From assembly GCF_010500955.1 (NCBI RefSeq), contig NZ_QVMJ01000035.1, positions 1-48,242 on the forward strand: a stretch of DNA of 48,242 nt, given 5' to 3'. The stretch is from Bacteroides sp. 519 (lineage in GTDB: Bacteria > Bacteroidota > Bacteroidia > Bacteroidales > Bacteroidaceae). The notes under the pieces were generated by a model. The model did not search any database and had not been told where the DNA came from. It worked only from the letters and a program-made list of their open reading frames with translations. The stretch's first letter is position 1, and every line of letters starts with the position of its first letter. This document shows positions 7,237-18,800 of the stretch, piece by piece. The translations under genes were made by a program, and so were the position numbers.

Positions 7237-9291
7237 ATGAAGATCAAGAAAGATATACCATATAAAGAGATTTTATTGAAGTCTCTCATTTTCATAGCAA
7301 CAGTTCTACTTATTGTATATTTTATGCCGCGCGACGGCAAGTTTAACTATCAATTTGACATCAACAAGCCATGGAGATACGGGCAGTTAATGGCTACGTT
7401 CGATTTCCCTATTTATAAAGAAGATGCTATTGTTAAGAAGGAGCAAGATAGCATACTTGCCCTATTCAGTCCCTACTATGTATTGGATAAAGAGGTAGAA
7501 AAGAATGCCATCAATGAATTGCGCGAGGCTTACAACCACAATAACCTGAGAAATATCCTACCCTCTACAAGCTATGTTCGTTATATAGAGAAGTCGTTGA
7601 GTGATGTTTACAAATCGGGGATCGTTTCTCTCGAAGATATCGATATACTTCATAGCGACAGTGTAACTGCTATCCGTGTTATTGAAGATAAAGCATCTGC
7701 CCCAAGAGTGGTTGATGGCATTTTTACTATCAGGGAAGCCTACGAGTACATTCTGGCGGCCGACTCTGTGAATTACGCAACAGATATACTTCGCCTGGCT
7801 GCCATAAATGAATACATTTATCCTAATCTTAAATACGACAAGGAGCGCACAGAAGCTGCACGAAAAGAACTGTTCGATAATTATTCCTGGGCTACAGGCA
7901 TGGTGCAAAGTGGCCAGAAAATAGTAGACCGTGGCGAAATAATCAATCAGCAAACGTATAATATTCTGGAATCTCTCCGCAAAGAATCGCTAAAAAGAAG
8001 CGAATCGCAATTGCAAAAACGGCTTATTCTTACAGGGCAAATTATATCGGTAAGTATAATAATTCTCTGTTTTATGCTGTACATCCAACTATTCCGTAAA
8101 GATTACTTCAGCAAGCCGCGGAGTCTTTTCCTGCTTTTAATGTTGATTGTTCTTTTTAGCATAATAACGGCTTTGGCCACAGCCAGAAACTTTACATACA
8201 TATATGTAATACCTTATGCAATGCTACCCATTGTAATCAGGATTTTCTTGGATTCGCGCACAGCCTTTATTGCACATGCAACCATGATATTGATATGCTC
8301 TATAATCCTTGGCTTTCCGTACGAATTTGTATTATTACAGATCCCTACAGGGCTGATTGCGATTTTCACTTTGCGCGAACTATCTCAACGTTCGCAGCTT
8401 TTCCGCACCGCTATTCTGGTAACACTAACATACATAGCATTGTTTCTGGCTTACGAATTGATGACCGAAAACGATTTATCGAAATTAAACAGGGTTATGT
8501 ATATTGAGTTTCTCACCAATGGAATATTATTGTTATTTGCTTACCTGTTTTTGTTTTTATTGGAAAAACTGTTTGGATTTACCTCTAATGTTACATTGGT
8601 CGAACTGTCGAATGTTAACAATCCGTTGCTCCGGCGTTTGTCCGAAGTTGCACCCGGAACATTTCAACACTCTATGCAAGTAGCAAACCTGGCTTCGGAG
8701 GCAGCCAATCGTATTGGTGCGAAGAGTCAGCTGGTACGTACAGGGGCTTTGTATCATGATATTGGTAAGATGGAAAATCCGGCTTACTTCACCGAGAATC
8801 AACAGGGAGCAATCAATCCACATAAAAATTTGCCTTACGAGCAAAGTGCCGAAATCATTATTAACCATGTAAGGGATGGTTTAAAATTGGCAGAAAGAAA
8901 TAACCTGCCTCAATCAATAAAGGATTTTATTGCTACCCATCACGGACGTAGCAAAACCAAATTTTTCTATATCTCCTGGAAAAATGAGCATCCCGGTGAA
9001 GAACCCGATGATGCTTTATTTACCTATCCCGGTCCGAATCCGTTCTCTAAAGAAACCGCTATCCTGATGATGGCCGATGCAATTGAAGCTGCCTCGCGTA
9101 GCTTACCGGATTATACCGAAGAATCAATTGGCACATTAATTGAAAAAATCATCGATGGACAGGTTGAGGAAGGGTATTTCAAAGAATGTCCAATTACATT
9201 TCAGGATATTGCCATTGTTAAGAAGGTTTTCAAAGAAAAACTAATGACGATTTACCACACCCGTATCAGCTATCCTGAGTTGAAGAAGTGA
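7237..9291 (+). CDS. pgpH: PgpH/YqfF-type 7TM-HD phosphohydrolase, probable c-di-AMP phosphodiesterase
   Basis: 684 residues. Order: an N-terminal transmembrane helix (about 13-30), a large extracytoplasmic 7TMR-HDED region (to about 260), a cluster of seven hydrophobic helices (about 265-465), and a cytoplasmic HD domain. HD residues visible: His478 (FQHSMQ), His507-Asp508 (LYHDIGK), His568 (THHGRSK) and Asp614 (MMADAIE). Characterised PgpH proteins hydrolyse c-di-AMP; activity here is inferred. The start at 7237 (MKIKKDIPYK) is preferred; the in-frame ATG at 7084 lies in the heptamer hairpin and adds a 51-residue repeat-derived and AT-rich extension. Confidence 0.9.
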   Translation: MKIKKDIPYKEILLKSLIFIATVLLIVYFMPRDGKFNYQFDINKPWRYGQLMATFDFPIYKEDAIVKKEQDSILALFSPYYVLDKEVEKNAINELREAYNHNNLRNILPSTSYVRYIEKSLSDVYKSGIVSLEDIDILHSDSVTAIRVIEDKASAPRVVDGIFTIREAYEYILAADSVNYATDILRLAAINEYIYPNLKYDKERTEAARKELFDNYSWATGMVQSGQKIVDRGEIINQQTYNILESLRKESLKRSESQLQKRLILTGQIISVSIIILCFMLYIQLFRKDYFSKPRSLFLLLMLIVLFSIITALATARNFTYIYVIPYAMLPIVIRIFLDSRTAFIAHATMILICSIILGFPYEFVLLQIPTGLIAIFTLRELSQRSQLFRTAILVTLTYIALFLAYELMTENDLSKLNRVMYIEFLTNGILLLFAYLFLFLLEKLFGFTSNVTLVELSNVNNPLLRRLSEVAPGTFQHSMQVANLASEAANRIGAKSQLVRTGALYHDIGKMENPAYFTENQQGAINPHKNLPYEQSAEIIINHVRDGLKLAERNNLPQSIKDFIATHHGRSKTKFFYISWKNEHPGEEPDDALFTYPGPNPFSKETAILMMADAIEAASRSLPDYTEESIGTLIEKIIDGQVEEGYFKECPITFQDIAIVKKVFKEKLMTIYHTRISYPELKK

Positions 9292-9383
9292 ACAAATACA
9301 TAGCTGAGTAGAAAAAAAAACAATAAGGACATAAGGGTTAACTAATATTTTAGTGTCTATACTATAAAGACCTTAATATTTTA

Positions 9384-10376
9384 ATGATCTTGCAGATGTC
9401 TAATACCAAAAATATACCTTGGGACAATATTCTCTCGGCTTTTAAAGGAAACATTAAACCGGAAAAAGAGCAGGAGTTATCCAATTGGCTCCAATTACCG
9501 GCAAACAAAGCTCTCTACAACGAACTGCTTGAATTATGGGAAACGATTCGAGCCGAAGCATCTAGCCACAATGTAGATACTGCCTTTTACGAGCAACAGC
9601 TTTGGAACAGAATAAATGCCCGAAAGAAAAAAGCCGATTCCCGGAAAAGATACATGTATATAGGTATTGCTGCTGCAATACTACTTGCCTTCAATGTTAT
9701 AACCCTATCTGTTATTAACAAAAAATCAGCCGGAACCCCTGTTGCATTTATACAGAAATATGAAAGTATGGAAGGAAAGTCCAGACTTGTTTTGCCCGAC
9801 AGTACTATTGTATGGCTCAATAAGGATGCACACTTAACATTTTTGTCCGATTATGGGGTTACCCACCGCAATGTATCATTGCAAGGTGAAGGTTATTTCG
9901 AAGTGTATCATAATACCGAAAAGCCATTTATTGTACAAACTGATGCCGTTAACGTAAAAGTATATGGCACCAAGTTCAACATGAAAACAAACAATGAAGC
10001 TGGCATATCAGTAAGTCTGCTCGAAGGGGCTGTTGAACTTATTGCCGGGAAAGAAAGCATAAAACTATTACCCGGGCAGCAGGGCGTTTACAACACATCG
10101 GGCAAATCGTTTATCGTTGAAAACTCCGATCCCCACTTAGAAAGTTTATGGACGAAAGACCAACTTAAATTCAGCCAACAGCCCATTACTCAAATATGCA
10201 AGTATCTATCGCAATGGTATAATGTTGACATTGAACTGGAAAACAACATAAAAGAGAAAAATTATTCATGCACATTCACTGTTCGCAATGAGTCGTTGGA
10301 TGAAATATTATTGTCTTTATCGAATATACATCCTATAAAATACACATTCACAAACAATAAAGTACTCATTTATTAA
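9384..10376 (+). CDS. FecR-family anti-sigma factor
   Basis: 330 residues (or 326 if the ATG at 9396 is used). The N-terminal about 90 residues are cytoplasmic and expected to hold an ECF sigma factor; a single transmembrane helix lies at about 91-111 (YIGIAAAILLAFNVITLSVI). The periplasmic FecR domain (about 120-230) and a C-terminal DUF4974-type domain (about 255-330, STN-like) follow. It precedes a SusC with an STN signalling domain, the partner expected to relay substrate binding through TonB. The sigma factor gene that normally sits just upstream in Bacteroidota is absent: the preceding gene is the HD phosphohydrolase. Confidence 0.9.
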   Translation: MILQMSNTKNIPWDNILSAFKGNIKPEKEQELSNWLQLPANKALYNELLELWETIRAEASSHNVDTAFYEQQLWNRINARKKKADSRKRYMYIGIAAAILLAFNVITLSVINKKSAGTPVAFIQKYESMEGKSRLVLPDSTIVWLNKDAHLTFLSDYGVTHRNVSLQGEGYFEVYHNTEKPFIVQTDAVNVKVYGTKFNMKTNNEAGISVSLLEGAVELIAGKESIKLLPGQQGVYNTSGKSFIVENSDPHLESLWTKDQLKFSQQPITQICKYLSQWYNVDIELENNIKEKNYSCTFTVRNESLDEILLSLSNIHPIKYTFTNNKVLIY

Positions 10377-10413
10377 TTAACAAGAAAAATCTATGAAGTA
10401 AAACGTAAAAAAA

Positions 10414-10440
10414 GGCCCCATAAGTGCTAGTTATGGAGCC
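10414..10440. other. Stem-loop between fecR and susC1
   Basis: GGCCCCATAA (10414-10423) pairs with TTATGGAGCC (10431-10440) around a 7-base loop, with one C-A mismatch. On the plus strand no T-run follows; an A-run precedes it, so it resembles a minus-strand terminator more than a plus-strand one. It may be a processing or attenuation site separating fecR from the SusCD genes. Confidence 0.45.
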
Positions 10441-10471
10441 TGGCAATCTATCACATTTGTATTAAATACCG

Positions 10472-10502
10472 GGACTAACAACCTCCTCTGATTAATACTG
10501 AC
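10472..10502 (+). promoter_or_regulatory. Shared leader motif upstream of susC1
   Basis: GGACTAACAACC (10472-10483), 5 bases, then TGATTAATACTGAC. The same two blocks occur before susC2 at 15753-15785. A near -7 match (CACATTTG, 10452-10459) lies just upstream, so the motif could sit at the 5' end of the message. Confidence 0.5.
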
Positions 10503-10533
10503 TGATTACCTGAATAATGTTATATACAAAGAT

Positions 10534-13500
10534 ATGCAATTAACCAGATATGGGATTCTAGTTCTATTTGTTTTTTTAAGTAACTTAGAATTATTAACAC
10601 AGACCCCAACAGGAAGAATCACCATTCGCTTTTCTGATATATCTTTATCGGAGGCAATCAGTAGAATAGAGGAAGTTTCGGCCTATACCTTCTTTTACGA
10701 TGCAGATAATATAAATATGGAACAAAAAGTTTCTTTATCTGCCGCAAACGAATCTATAGAGAAAGCCTTAACAGGCATGCTGCAAAACACGGAAATACAT
10801 TTTGCAATTCGCAACAAACAAATAATCCTTGTTCGCAGCAACCGAGATGAATCTTTAGTATTAATCAGAGGAACGGTATTTGATACAACCGGAGAGCCGG
10901 TTATTGGTGCTACTGTGATGCACGAAAACAAAAAAGCAGGCACAGTAACTAATATCAACGGACAATTTTCACTTAAAGTACCCAAAGAAAGTTTTATTAT
11001 AATATCGTATGTTGGTTATATGACTCAAAAACTGAAAGCCGAAAACAACATGATGGTTTACCTCACCGAAAACAGCAACGAGCTGAAAGAAGTGGTGGTT
11101 ATCGGATATGGTTCATCGTCTAAAACAAACCTTACCGGAGCCGTTGACCAACTTAACCAAAAGATATTCGAAAGCAAATCGGTTACTTCGGTTGCTAAAA
11201 TACTACAGGGAGCAATGGCTAACGTAAACATATCATCGGTTACCGGAGGCGCTCCCGGAGCTAAAATGAATATCAACATCCGGGGCATAAGCGGATTTGG
11301 AATGGCCGACAATACAATGGTAACCTCGGCAGCCGAACCACTTATTGTTATTGATGGTGTGCAAGGAGGCGATTTAAATGTAATCGATCCCGGTGATATT
11401 GAAAGTATATCTGTTTTGAAAGATGCAGCATCATCAGCCATTTATGGGTCGAGTGCTCCTTATGGTGTAATTCTTATTACAACCAAGAAAGGCAAACCGG
11501 GTAAAAAACCACTGGTTACATACAATGCAAATTTTGGATGGTCAACACCTATCAACCTGCCAAAGATGTTGAGTTCGGTTGAATTTGCACAAATATACAA
11601 TGAAGCATCGGTCAACTCAAACCTGTTACCATTGTTCAGCCAAGAGGTGATTCAACGAATGCAGGATTACATAGATGGAAAAATAACTACCACCACAATA
11701 AAAGACGAAGGACGGGGAGTTTGGGGAGACTTTGAACAAGGAAACGATAACAACGATTGGTTTGATGTTTATTTTAAAAAGCACTCTTTCAATCAAAAGC
11801 ACTATTTGGGCGTTTCGGGTGGTACAGAACTGTCATCTTACTATCTCAGTGTGGGATATAATGAAAAGAATGGTATATATGCTTATGGAAACGATTCGTA
11901 TAAGCTATATTCAACCCGGATTAACATTTCAACTAATCCGCACGATAAGTTAACACTTAACTTCCGGGGAACGTTTTCGCGTGGAACAACCAACACCCCC
12001 AATCCATATTATTCAAAAACAGGCGAAGGTGGATACCTGCATCAAATAGCACGCAAATGGCCCAACCTGCCATTGTACAACCCCGACGGACATTTAAACG
12101 AAGCCAACGATATTTTATTGCAGAAAGAAGGTGGAAGAAATACATCGACTGCCGACAAAGCAAATCTCACTGCCGAGATGGTTTACACACTTGTTCCGGG
12201 ACTGGAGCTAACAGCCAACTATACGTTTGGAGGTTATTATGTAGATTCGTCCGAAAATAAGTTTGCCGTTCAGGCTTACCGCCCGGATGGTAGAACATAC
12301 GAAGTAAGCGGCACTGCACCCGACCATATATACCGGGAAAACCGCAAGAATGAACAACACATTACAAACGTATTTGCTACTTACGAATTGACTAATAGCA
12401 CCCACCGCATGAAGATTCTGGCCGGATATGCCCAAGAGTTGTATAAAGACCATGCTGTAAATGCGTCGAACAACGATTTGTACACACCTGGTTTGCCTTC
12501 ATTGTCAACCACCTACGGTTCTAACATCGGCATTGGCGAGTCTAAATCAACATTGGCCTCGGTTGGGATATTCGGCCGACTGAACTACAGGTATAAAAAC
12601 AAATATTTGTTCGAGTTTAACGGTCGCTACGACGGTACTTCCCGCTTCAGAGACAATGTGCGTTATAAGTTTTATCCGGGCGTATCGGTAGCATGGGTCA
12701 TTTCGGAAGAAAACTTTAGCCGTTCCATATTGCGGGGAACCGATTTTGCTAAAATACGCCTTTCGTATGGTTCATTGGGCGACCAAACTTTCCTATCGAA
12801 TTCACGCTATCCTTTCTATAGTGTATTGAAAACCACCGGATCGTCTGGAGCAAACTGGATATTTACCGAAGCCAGAAATCCTTATGTGTCGTTCCCAGCA
12901 CTGATAAACCAGAATTTAACATGGATTACCACCACCACACTTAATGGAGGTTTCGATATTGGTATATTCAAAAACCGTTTGCAAGCATCTGTCGATGTTT
13001 TTCGCCGTACATCCGATAATACAGTTGGCCCAGCCGAACAGCTTCCGGGGGTATTGGGTACCCAACCACCTCAAACCAACAATGCATCTTTGGTTACCAA
13101 CGGCTTTGAACTAACATTAAACTGGCGCGATGCCATAGGTGAGTTTAAATACAACATCCGGGCTGTATTGAGCGATTCGAGAAGCAAGGTCCGTAAATTC
13201 CCAAACAAAAACAACTCTATCAATCAATGGTATGCAGGTGCACGGGTAGGCGACATCTGGGGATATGTTACCAACCGGTATTTCTTGTCGGAAGAAGATG
13301 CTGCAGCCTCGCCCGACCAATCTATATTCCATACCAAATGGGGAGCAGGCGATATTAAATATGTTGACCTCAATAAAGATAATAAAATAGATTGGGGCGA
13401 TAATACATTATCAAACCCAGGCGATAAGAAGATTATCGGCAATAACCAACCTCGTTATCAGTATGGGTTAATGACGGATATCAATTACAAAAACCTTGAT

Positions 13501-13938
13501 TTATTTGTTTTCTTTCAAGGAGTAGCAAAACGTGATGCATGGATTAACTCCAATTACTTCTGGGGAATCTGGGAAGGACAATGGCACAGTTCCCTCTTTA
13601 GCATACATCGCAACCGGTGGTGCAAAGACAATATAAACGGTTATTTCCCAAAATACTATTTAAACGAAACACAGAATAGTAAAAACCAACAGATACAAAC
13701 AAAATACCTGCAAGATGCTTCGTACCTGCGATTAAAGAATATACAACTGGGATATACGTTTTCCGAATCAGTAACCAGGCTATTAAATATTAACAAGTTA
13801 AGGGTATATGTTGATATGGAGAACATTATAACTTTCACCAAAATGGTTAGTACGGTCGATCCGGAATTTGCTGGTACCAATGGGAAGATATATCCGTTAC
13901 AGTCTAATTTTTCAGTTGGGTTTAATTTAATTTTTTAG
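10534..13938 (+). CDS. SusC/RagA-family TonB-dependent outer-membrane transporter with STN domain
   Basis: 1134 residues. Signal peptide (about 1-24), secretin/TonB short N-terminal (STN) domain (about 29-101), carboxypeptidase-regulatory-like beta-sandwich (about 111-180, with GEPVIGATVMHENKKAGTV), then the plug starting near ELKEVVVIGYGS and a 22-strand barrel ending in hydrophobic LQSNFSVGFNLIF. The STN domain is found in SusC proteins that signal to a FecR anti-sigma factor, and fecR lies directly upstream. SusD1 begins 4 bases after its stop, so the pair is co-transcribed. The substrate cannot be read: no hydrolase, sulfatase or peptidase belongs to the locus. Confidence 0.95.
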   Translation: MQLTRYGILVLFVFLSNLELLTQTPTGRITIRFSDISLSEAISRIEEVSAYTFFYDADNINMEQKVSLSAANESIEKALTGMLQNTEIHFAIRNKQIILVRSNRDESLVLIRGTVFDTTGEPVIGATVMHENKKAGTVTNINGQFSLKVPKESFIIISYVGYMTQKLKAENNMMVYLTENSNELKEVVVIGYGSSSKTNLTGAVDQLNQKIFESKSVTSVAKILQGAMANVNISSVTGGAPGAKMNINIRGISGFGMADNTMVTSAAEPLIVIDGVQGGDLNVIDPGDIESISVLKDAASSAIYGSSAPYGVILITTKKGKPGKKPLVTYNANFGWSTPINLPKMLSSVEFAQIYNEASVNSNLLPLFSQEVIQRMQDYIDGKITTTTIKDEGRGVWGDFEQGNDNNDWFDVYFKKHSFNQKHYLGVSGGTELSSYYLSVGYNEKNGIYAYGNDSYKLYSTRINISTNPHDKLTLNFRGTFSRGTTNTPNPYYSKTGEGGYLHQIARKWPNLPLYNPDGHLNEANDILLQKEGGRNTSTADKANLTAEMVYTLVPGLELTANYTFGGYYVDSSENKFAVQAYRPDGRTYEVSGTAPDHIYRENRKNEQHITNVFATYELTNSTHRMKILAGYAQELYKDHAVNASNNDLYTPGLPSLSTTYGSNIGIGESKSTLASVGIFGRLNYRYKNKYLFEFNGRYDGTSRFRDNVRYKFYPGVSVAWVISEENFSRSILRGTDFAKIRLSYGSLGDQTFLSNSRYPFYSVLKTTGSSGANWIFTEARNPYVSFPALINQNLTWITTTTLNGGFDIGIFKNRLQASVDVFRRTSDNTVGPAEQLPGVLGTQPPQTNNASLVTNGFELTLNWRDAIGEFKYNIRAVLSDSRSKVRKFPNKNNSINQWYAGARVGDIWGYVTNRYFLSEEDAAASPDQSIFHTKWGAGDIKYVDLNKDNKIDWGDNTLSNPGDKKIIGNNQPRYQYGLMTDINYKNLDLFVFFQGVAKRDAWINSNYFWGIWEGQWHSSLFSIHRNRWCKDNINGYFPKYYLNETQNSKNQQIQTKYLQDASYLRLKNIQLGYTFSESVTRLLNINKLRVYVDMENIITFTKMVSTVDPEFAGTNGKIYPLQSNFSVGFNLIF

Positions 13939-13942
13939 CACT

Positions 13943-15751
13943 ATGGTTCATTGCTTCAAATATATCATTTACTTGTTTACAGCGATGTTTTTCTCATCAT
14001 GCCTCAACAGTTTTCTGGAAAGAAAGCCGGAAGATGTTTTGGGAGAAGATGAATACTGGAACACTGTTGATGACATGAAGCTATACATCAACAGTTTGTA
14101 TAACCGCACCGATCTGTTACCCATATACGATAGCTTTGATGGTATTGGCCCCTTTACCCTCGACCGGTCGGCTGGAAGTGATACGCAAATATCCACCAAC
14201 TACAACACACGCATGAATGGAGAAGGCACCATACCGCAAGAAGGTGGTGGTTGGGGCTATAACGACTGGGAAGCTTTGCGAGCCATCAACTATTTCTTTG
14301 ATAAATACGAAGAGGTTACCGAAAACGACCCCGGAAAGTATAAATATGTGGGCGAAGCACTCTTCTTCCGTGCATTGTTTTACTTCGAAAAGCTTAAAAG
14401 GTTTGGAGATGTACCGTTTTACTCAAACGCTTTACAGGTAGATTCAAACCATCTTTTATATCGAAAACGCGACCGCCGCAATGTAGTTGCAGAGTATATG
14501 CTAAACGACCTGGATCAGGCCATTGGTTACCTACCCTCTATTGCACGAGGCTACACCGGAAGAATTAATAAGGAAACCGCCATGTTGTTGCAAGCCCGTA
14601 TAGCACTTTACGAAGGTACTTGGGAAAAATACCACGCACAAACCGTATTTGGTGTAGAACACGCCAACGGAAGTACGTTTTTGCAAAAAGCTGCACACGT
14701 AACCGATCAACTGATAGAATCTGGTATATGCGACCTCGACAATCAGTTAAAAGAGTATGGATATTGGCAACTATTCAATGCCGAATCGCATTTGGAAAGC
14801 AAGGAAATTTTGCTCTGGCGAAAATACGATGCCACTCAGGGAGTGTTTCATCATTGGGGCAGATATAGTTGCAATGGTGCCGGAGCCGGTATCAGTAAAA
14901 CAATGATCGACTCTTATTTGTGCATGGATGGTAAGCCCATTGCAGTTAGTGCTTTGTATAAAGGCGACGAAACACTTGTAAATGTAGTTGCCAATAGAGA
15001 CCCACGCCTTGAACAAAGCATTTATGTAAACGATGGCAAACACTTCAGGTTTACAGGCAGCAACACAAACTACTTCAAGGTTCCTACATTTAATACCGGA
15101 CCAAACGAAAAATGTGTAACCGGCTATCAGCTTTACAAAGGTCACAATCCGGATAACTATCAATACGAAACAGCCCGTTCAATCACTGCTTTAATTTATT
15201 TCCGGTATGCCGAAGCACTTCTTATCAATGCCGAAGCAAAAGCCGAGCTGGGCATTATTACTCAAACCGATATTGATAACACCATAAACAAACTGCGGCA
15301 AAGGGCTGGCTTTACTGCCGAAGGAATGCTAACACTGGCAAATATTACGCCCGACCCTAACTGGGAGTTTCCGCACCTGAGCCCCATTATTAACGAAATA
15401 CGCCGTGAAAGAAAAATAGAGTTACTAGCCGAGGGATTCCGGGTCGACGATATTTTCAGATGGGCAGCTGCCAACGAATTAATAGTAGGCAAACGTCCGT
15501 TGGGGGCCAAAAGAGCACAATGGGAAGGATTAGAGAATGAAGAAGATTTCAAAGAAATTATACTTCCGCTTCTGGGTGAGGTTTCGCAAATAAGCATCAA
15601 CCAGGAAGGGTATATCGACCCTTATGCAGGCCTCAGTGCCATTGCCAATGGCTACCGGTTCAATACCGAAAGAGATTACCTGCTGCCATTGCCCGCTACC
15701 GAGCTGGCATTGAACAATCAACTGGAACAAAACCCCGGTTGGAATAAATAG
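13943..15751 (+). CDS. SusD/RagB-family outer-membrane nutrient-binding lipoprotein
   Basis: 602 residues. The signal ends in a lipobox (FFSSC, Cys near residue 20), followed by the usual SusD start (LNSFLERKPEDVLGEDEYWN). TPR-like helical features include the region AEALLINAEAKAELG near residue 420 and IRRERKIELLAEGFRVDDIF near 490, both typical of SusD proteins. It should cap SusC1 at the cell surface and deliver ligand. A shared leader motif and a gap of 133 bases separate it from the second SusC, so the second pair may also have its own start. Confidence 0.95.
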   Translation: MVHCFKYIIYLFTAMFFSSCLNSFLERKPEDVLGEDEYWNTVDDMKLYINSLYNRTDLLPIYDSFDGIGPFTLDRSAGSDTQISTNYNTRMNGEGTIPQEGGGWGYNDWEALRAINYFFDKYEEVTENDPGKYKYVGEALFFRALFYFEKLKRFGDVPFYSNALQVDSNHLLYRKRDRRNVVAEYMLNDLDQAIGYLPSIARGYTGRINKETAMLLQARIALYEGTWEKYHAQTVFGVEHANGSTFLQKAAHVTDQLIESGICDLDNQLKEYGYWQLFNAESHLESKEILLWRKYDATQGVFHHWGRYSCNGAGAGISKTMIDSYLCMDGKPIAVSALYKGDETLVNVVANRDPRLEQSIYVNDGKHFRFTGSNTNYFKVPTFNTGPNEKCVTGYQLYKGHNPDNYQYETARSITALIYFRYAEALLINAEAKAELGIITQTDIDNTINKLRQRAGFTAEGMLTLANITPDPNWEFPHLSPIINEIRRERKIELLAEGFRVDDIFRWAAANELIVGKRPLGAKRAQWEGLENEEDFKEIILPLLGEVSQISINQEGYIDPYAGLSAIANGYRFNTERDYLLPLPATELALNNQLEQNPGWNK

Positions 15752-15752
15752 A

Positions 15753-15785
15753 GGACTAACAACCAAATATATGATTAGTACTAAC
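15753..15785 (+). promoter_or_regulatory. Shared leader motif upstream of susC2
   Basis: GGACTAACAACC (15753-15764), 7 bases, then TGATTAGTACTAAC (15772-15785). It corresponds to 10472-10502 upstream of susC1 and begins right after the susD1 stop. Function unknown. Confidence 0.5.
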
Positions 15786-15884
15786 TTTTAAAAACTTAAA
15801 GCCTATGTAACATACTGTAGAACAACAAAAAGAGACTAACATTAATTTCGAAAAGAAGTTATACATTAAAATTCTATCACATTT

Positions 15885-18800
15885 ATGAAAAAACAAAAAA
15901 CCATGTTGAGGAACTTCAGAGTTTTCTCAACCAGTATTCTTAGTGCCTTTACTGCCACGTTTCTTCTAACCCATCCAGTATCTGTTTTGGCCAATTCGGG
16001 TCAGAATGAAATCTCAATTCAAACACCTCATCAAAACACAGCAAAAGCAACCGGTGTAATTGTTGATAAAAACAACGAGCCCATTATTGGTGCAAATGTT
16101 AAAGTAAAAGGAGGTTCTGCCGGAACAATAACCAATTTAGATGGAGAATTTACCGTAGATGCCCCTGTAGGTTCAACCCTTGTAATCTCGTTTATTGGCT
16201 ATAAATCAACCGAAGTTGTATTTAATGGCAGCTCATTAAAAGTACAGTTGGCCGAAGACAGCGAATTGCTTCAGGAAGTAGTTGTTGTGGGTTATGCAAC
16301 TGTAAAGAAAGCCAATTTAACAGGTGCGGTATCGGCCGTTGATAACAAAGTTATTAAAGACCGCCCTATCATAAACCTGGGTCAAGGTTTGCAAGGGGTT
16401 ATTCCTAACCTCAATGTATCAACCAGTGGCCGCCCCGGCGAAGGATCAAGTTTCACTATCCGCGGAACAGGATCAATCAGTTCAGGATCGGGCAAACCGC
16501 TTGTGTTGATAGATGGGGTTGAAATGGATCCCAACATGATAAACCCTCAGGATATTCAGAATATCTCTGTATTGAAGGATGCGGCTTCTGCTTCAATTTA
16601 TGGATCGCGTGCTGCTTTTGGGGTAGTACTTATCACTACAAAAGACGGACGCAAAAACGAAGCACCCAAAGTAACTTTTGATGCTACGATATCTTTCAAC
16701 TCGCCAACCACCCGGCCCGAGTATATGAACTCAATGGAGTATGCTAACTGGATGAATGCAGCTAACATGACTACCAACGACAAACCATACTTTGACGATG
16801 AATGGATGAAACACATTCGCGATTACTACGAAAACCCATCGAAAAGCAGCCCTGTATTTGTACATAGCGACCCAACGGAAAGTAGTAACGGACGTAAATA
16901 CACATACGCCGGCAACACCGATTGGATGAAGGAAATGTATAAAACCAGTTACCCGATTCAGCAATACAACATCAGTATTAACGGTGGATCGGAAAAAGTG
17001 ACCTATTATACATCGGCTGGATTAACCGATCAGAGTTCGTTGCTTCGTTATGGTAATGAGTCGTTTAAAAAGTTCAACTTGGTAAATAACATTAGCTATG
17101 ATATAGCCAAATGGTTAAAAGTTGGTATGAAAACATCGTTCAACCGTACCGAGTTGAGTGGTCTAAATCAAACACGTGTTCACGGCGACAACTTTATTGG
17201 TGGTGACACACGCCCCATTATGCCGGTTAAACATCCGGATGGTAACTGGGCGGGACAAGGTAACTTTACCAACTTTGCAGCCATACTCGAAGATGCTGGT
17301 AGCCGCTGGACTCGTAAAAACGACTTCTGGAATACAATTACTGCCCGGATAACTCCTTTTGCCGGAGCATCAATCAACTTTGACTATACATTCAATTTCT
17401 ATAGCCGGGTAGATAAGCAACATGTAAAAACCCTGAACGAATATGGTGTTGATGGACAATATTTGCAGGTTTTCCCACATACAAATCCAAATGGAGTGTA
17501 CCAATATCAGGCTGATGATACATACAATGCAGTAAACTTGTTTGCCGATTATGAAAAAACACTTGGCAAACACTACCTCAAAGGATTGGTTGGGTTCAAT
17601 CAGGAAGAAAAGCATGTCAGAAGCTTCAATGCCGAAAGAAGAAATCTTATCTCGAACGATATCCCTTCATTGAGTGTTGCAACCGGCGACCGTTATGTAG
17701 GTAGTAACGACAACTCATGGGCATTACGCGGTGCTTTCCTTCGTTTAAATTATAGCTTCGACGATAAGTACTTGATTGAAGTAAACGGACGTTACGATTT
17801 GTCTTCCCGTTTCCCCAAAGACGATCGTGCTGTATTTAATCCATCGGCCTCAATTGGTTGGAGAATATCGAATGAAAACTTCTTCAAAGGTGCCCGTAAT
17901 ATTGTAGACGAATTGAAAGTAAGATTCTCGTATGGTAGTTTAGGTAATCAATCGCTAGATCAGTATCAGCCTTATTTATCTAATTACAGTAGTGCCCAAT
18001 TGGCTTGGATTATGGGGTCAACACAACCACAATATGTAACACCGGGCGGATTGGTTAGCAGTACACTTACTTGGGAAACCGTTACACAATGGGACCTTGG
18101 TGTGGACTTTGCTTTGCTTCAGAATCGCCTGAAAGGTACATTCGACTACTATCAACGACGCACTTCGGACATCCTGATGACTGGTAAGCAATTGCCGGGT
18201 ATTCTGGGAACCAACGAACCGATGCAGAATGCTGCCGAAATATTAAACAAAGGTTGGGAAGTAGAACTGAGCTGGAACGATGTGTTGCCAAATGGTTTAT
18301 ACTATTCGGTAGGCGTTAACCTATCCGACTATCAGGCTGAGGTTACCAAATACGACAACCCAAGTGGTAGTTTCAAAGATTACTATGTTGGAAAGAAAAT
18401 CGGTGAGATATGGGGATACAAAACAGCCGGACTATTTCAGAGTACAGAAGAAATAAACAGTGCACCCGATCATACCTTATTGAATGGTAAAACTCCACTA
18501 CCTGGTGATATACGTTTTGAAGACCTGGATGGTGATAAAAAAATCCATTGGGGCGAAGAAACCATCTACAAACCAGGCGACCAGAAAATCATTGGTAACT
18601 CTACCCCACGCTACCAATATGGGTTCAGGGGAACTGCGGAATGGAAAAACTTCGACCTGAGCTTCTTCTTCCAGGGTGTTGGTAAACGCGATATCAATTT
18701 GCCACAGAAATTATTCCTGGCACACTATGACAGTCAATGGCAAGTACCTTCGAAAGTAAACACCGACTATTGGACCGAAGATAATCGCAATGCGTTATTC

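Noticed and set aside
10414..10440. Intrinsic terminator after fecR
   Set aside because: No T-run follows the stem on the plus strand, so it is listed only as a stem-loop.
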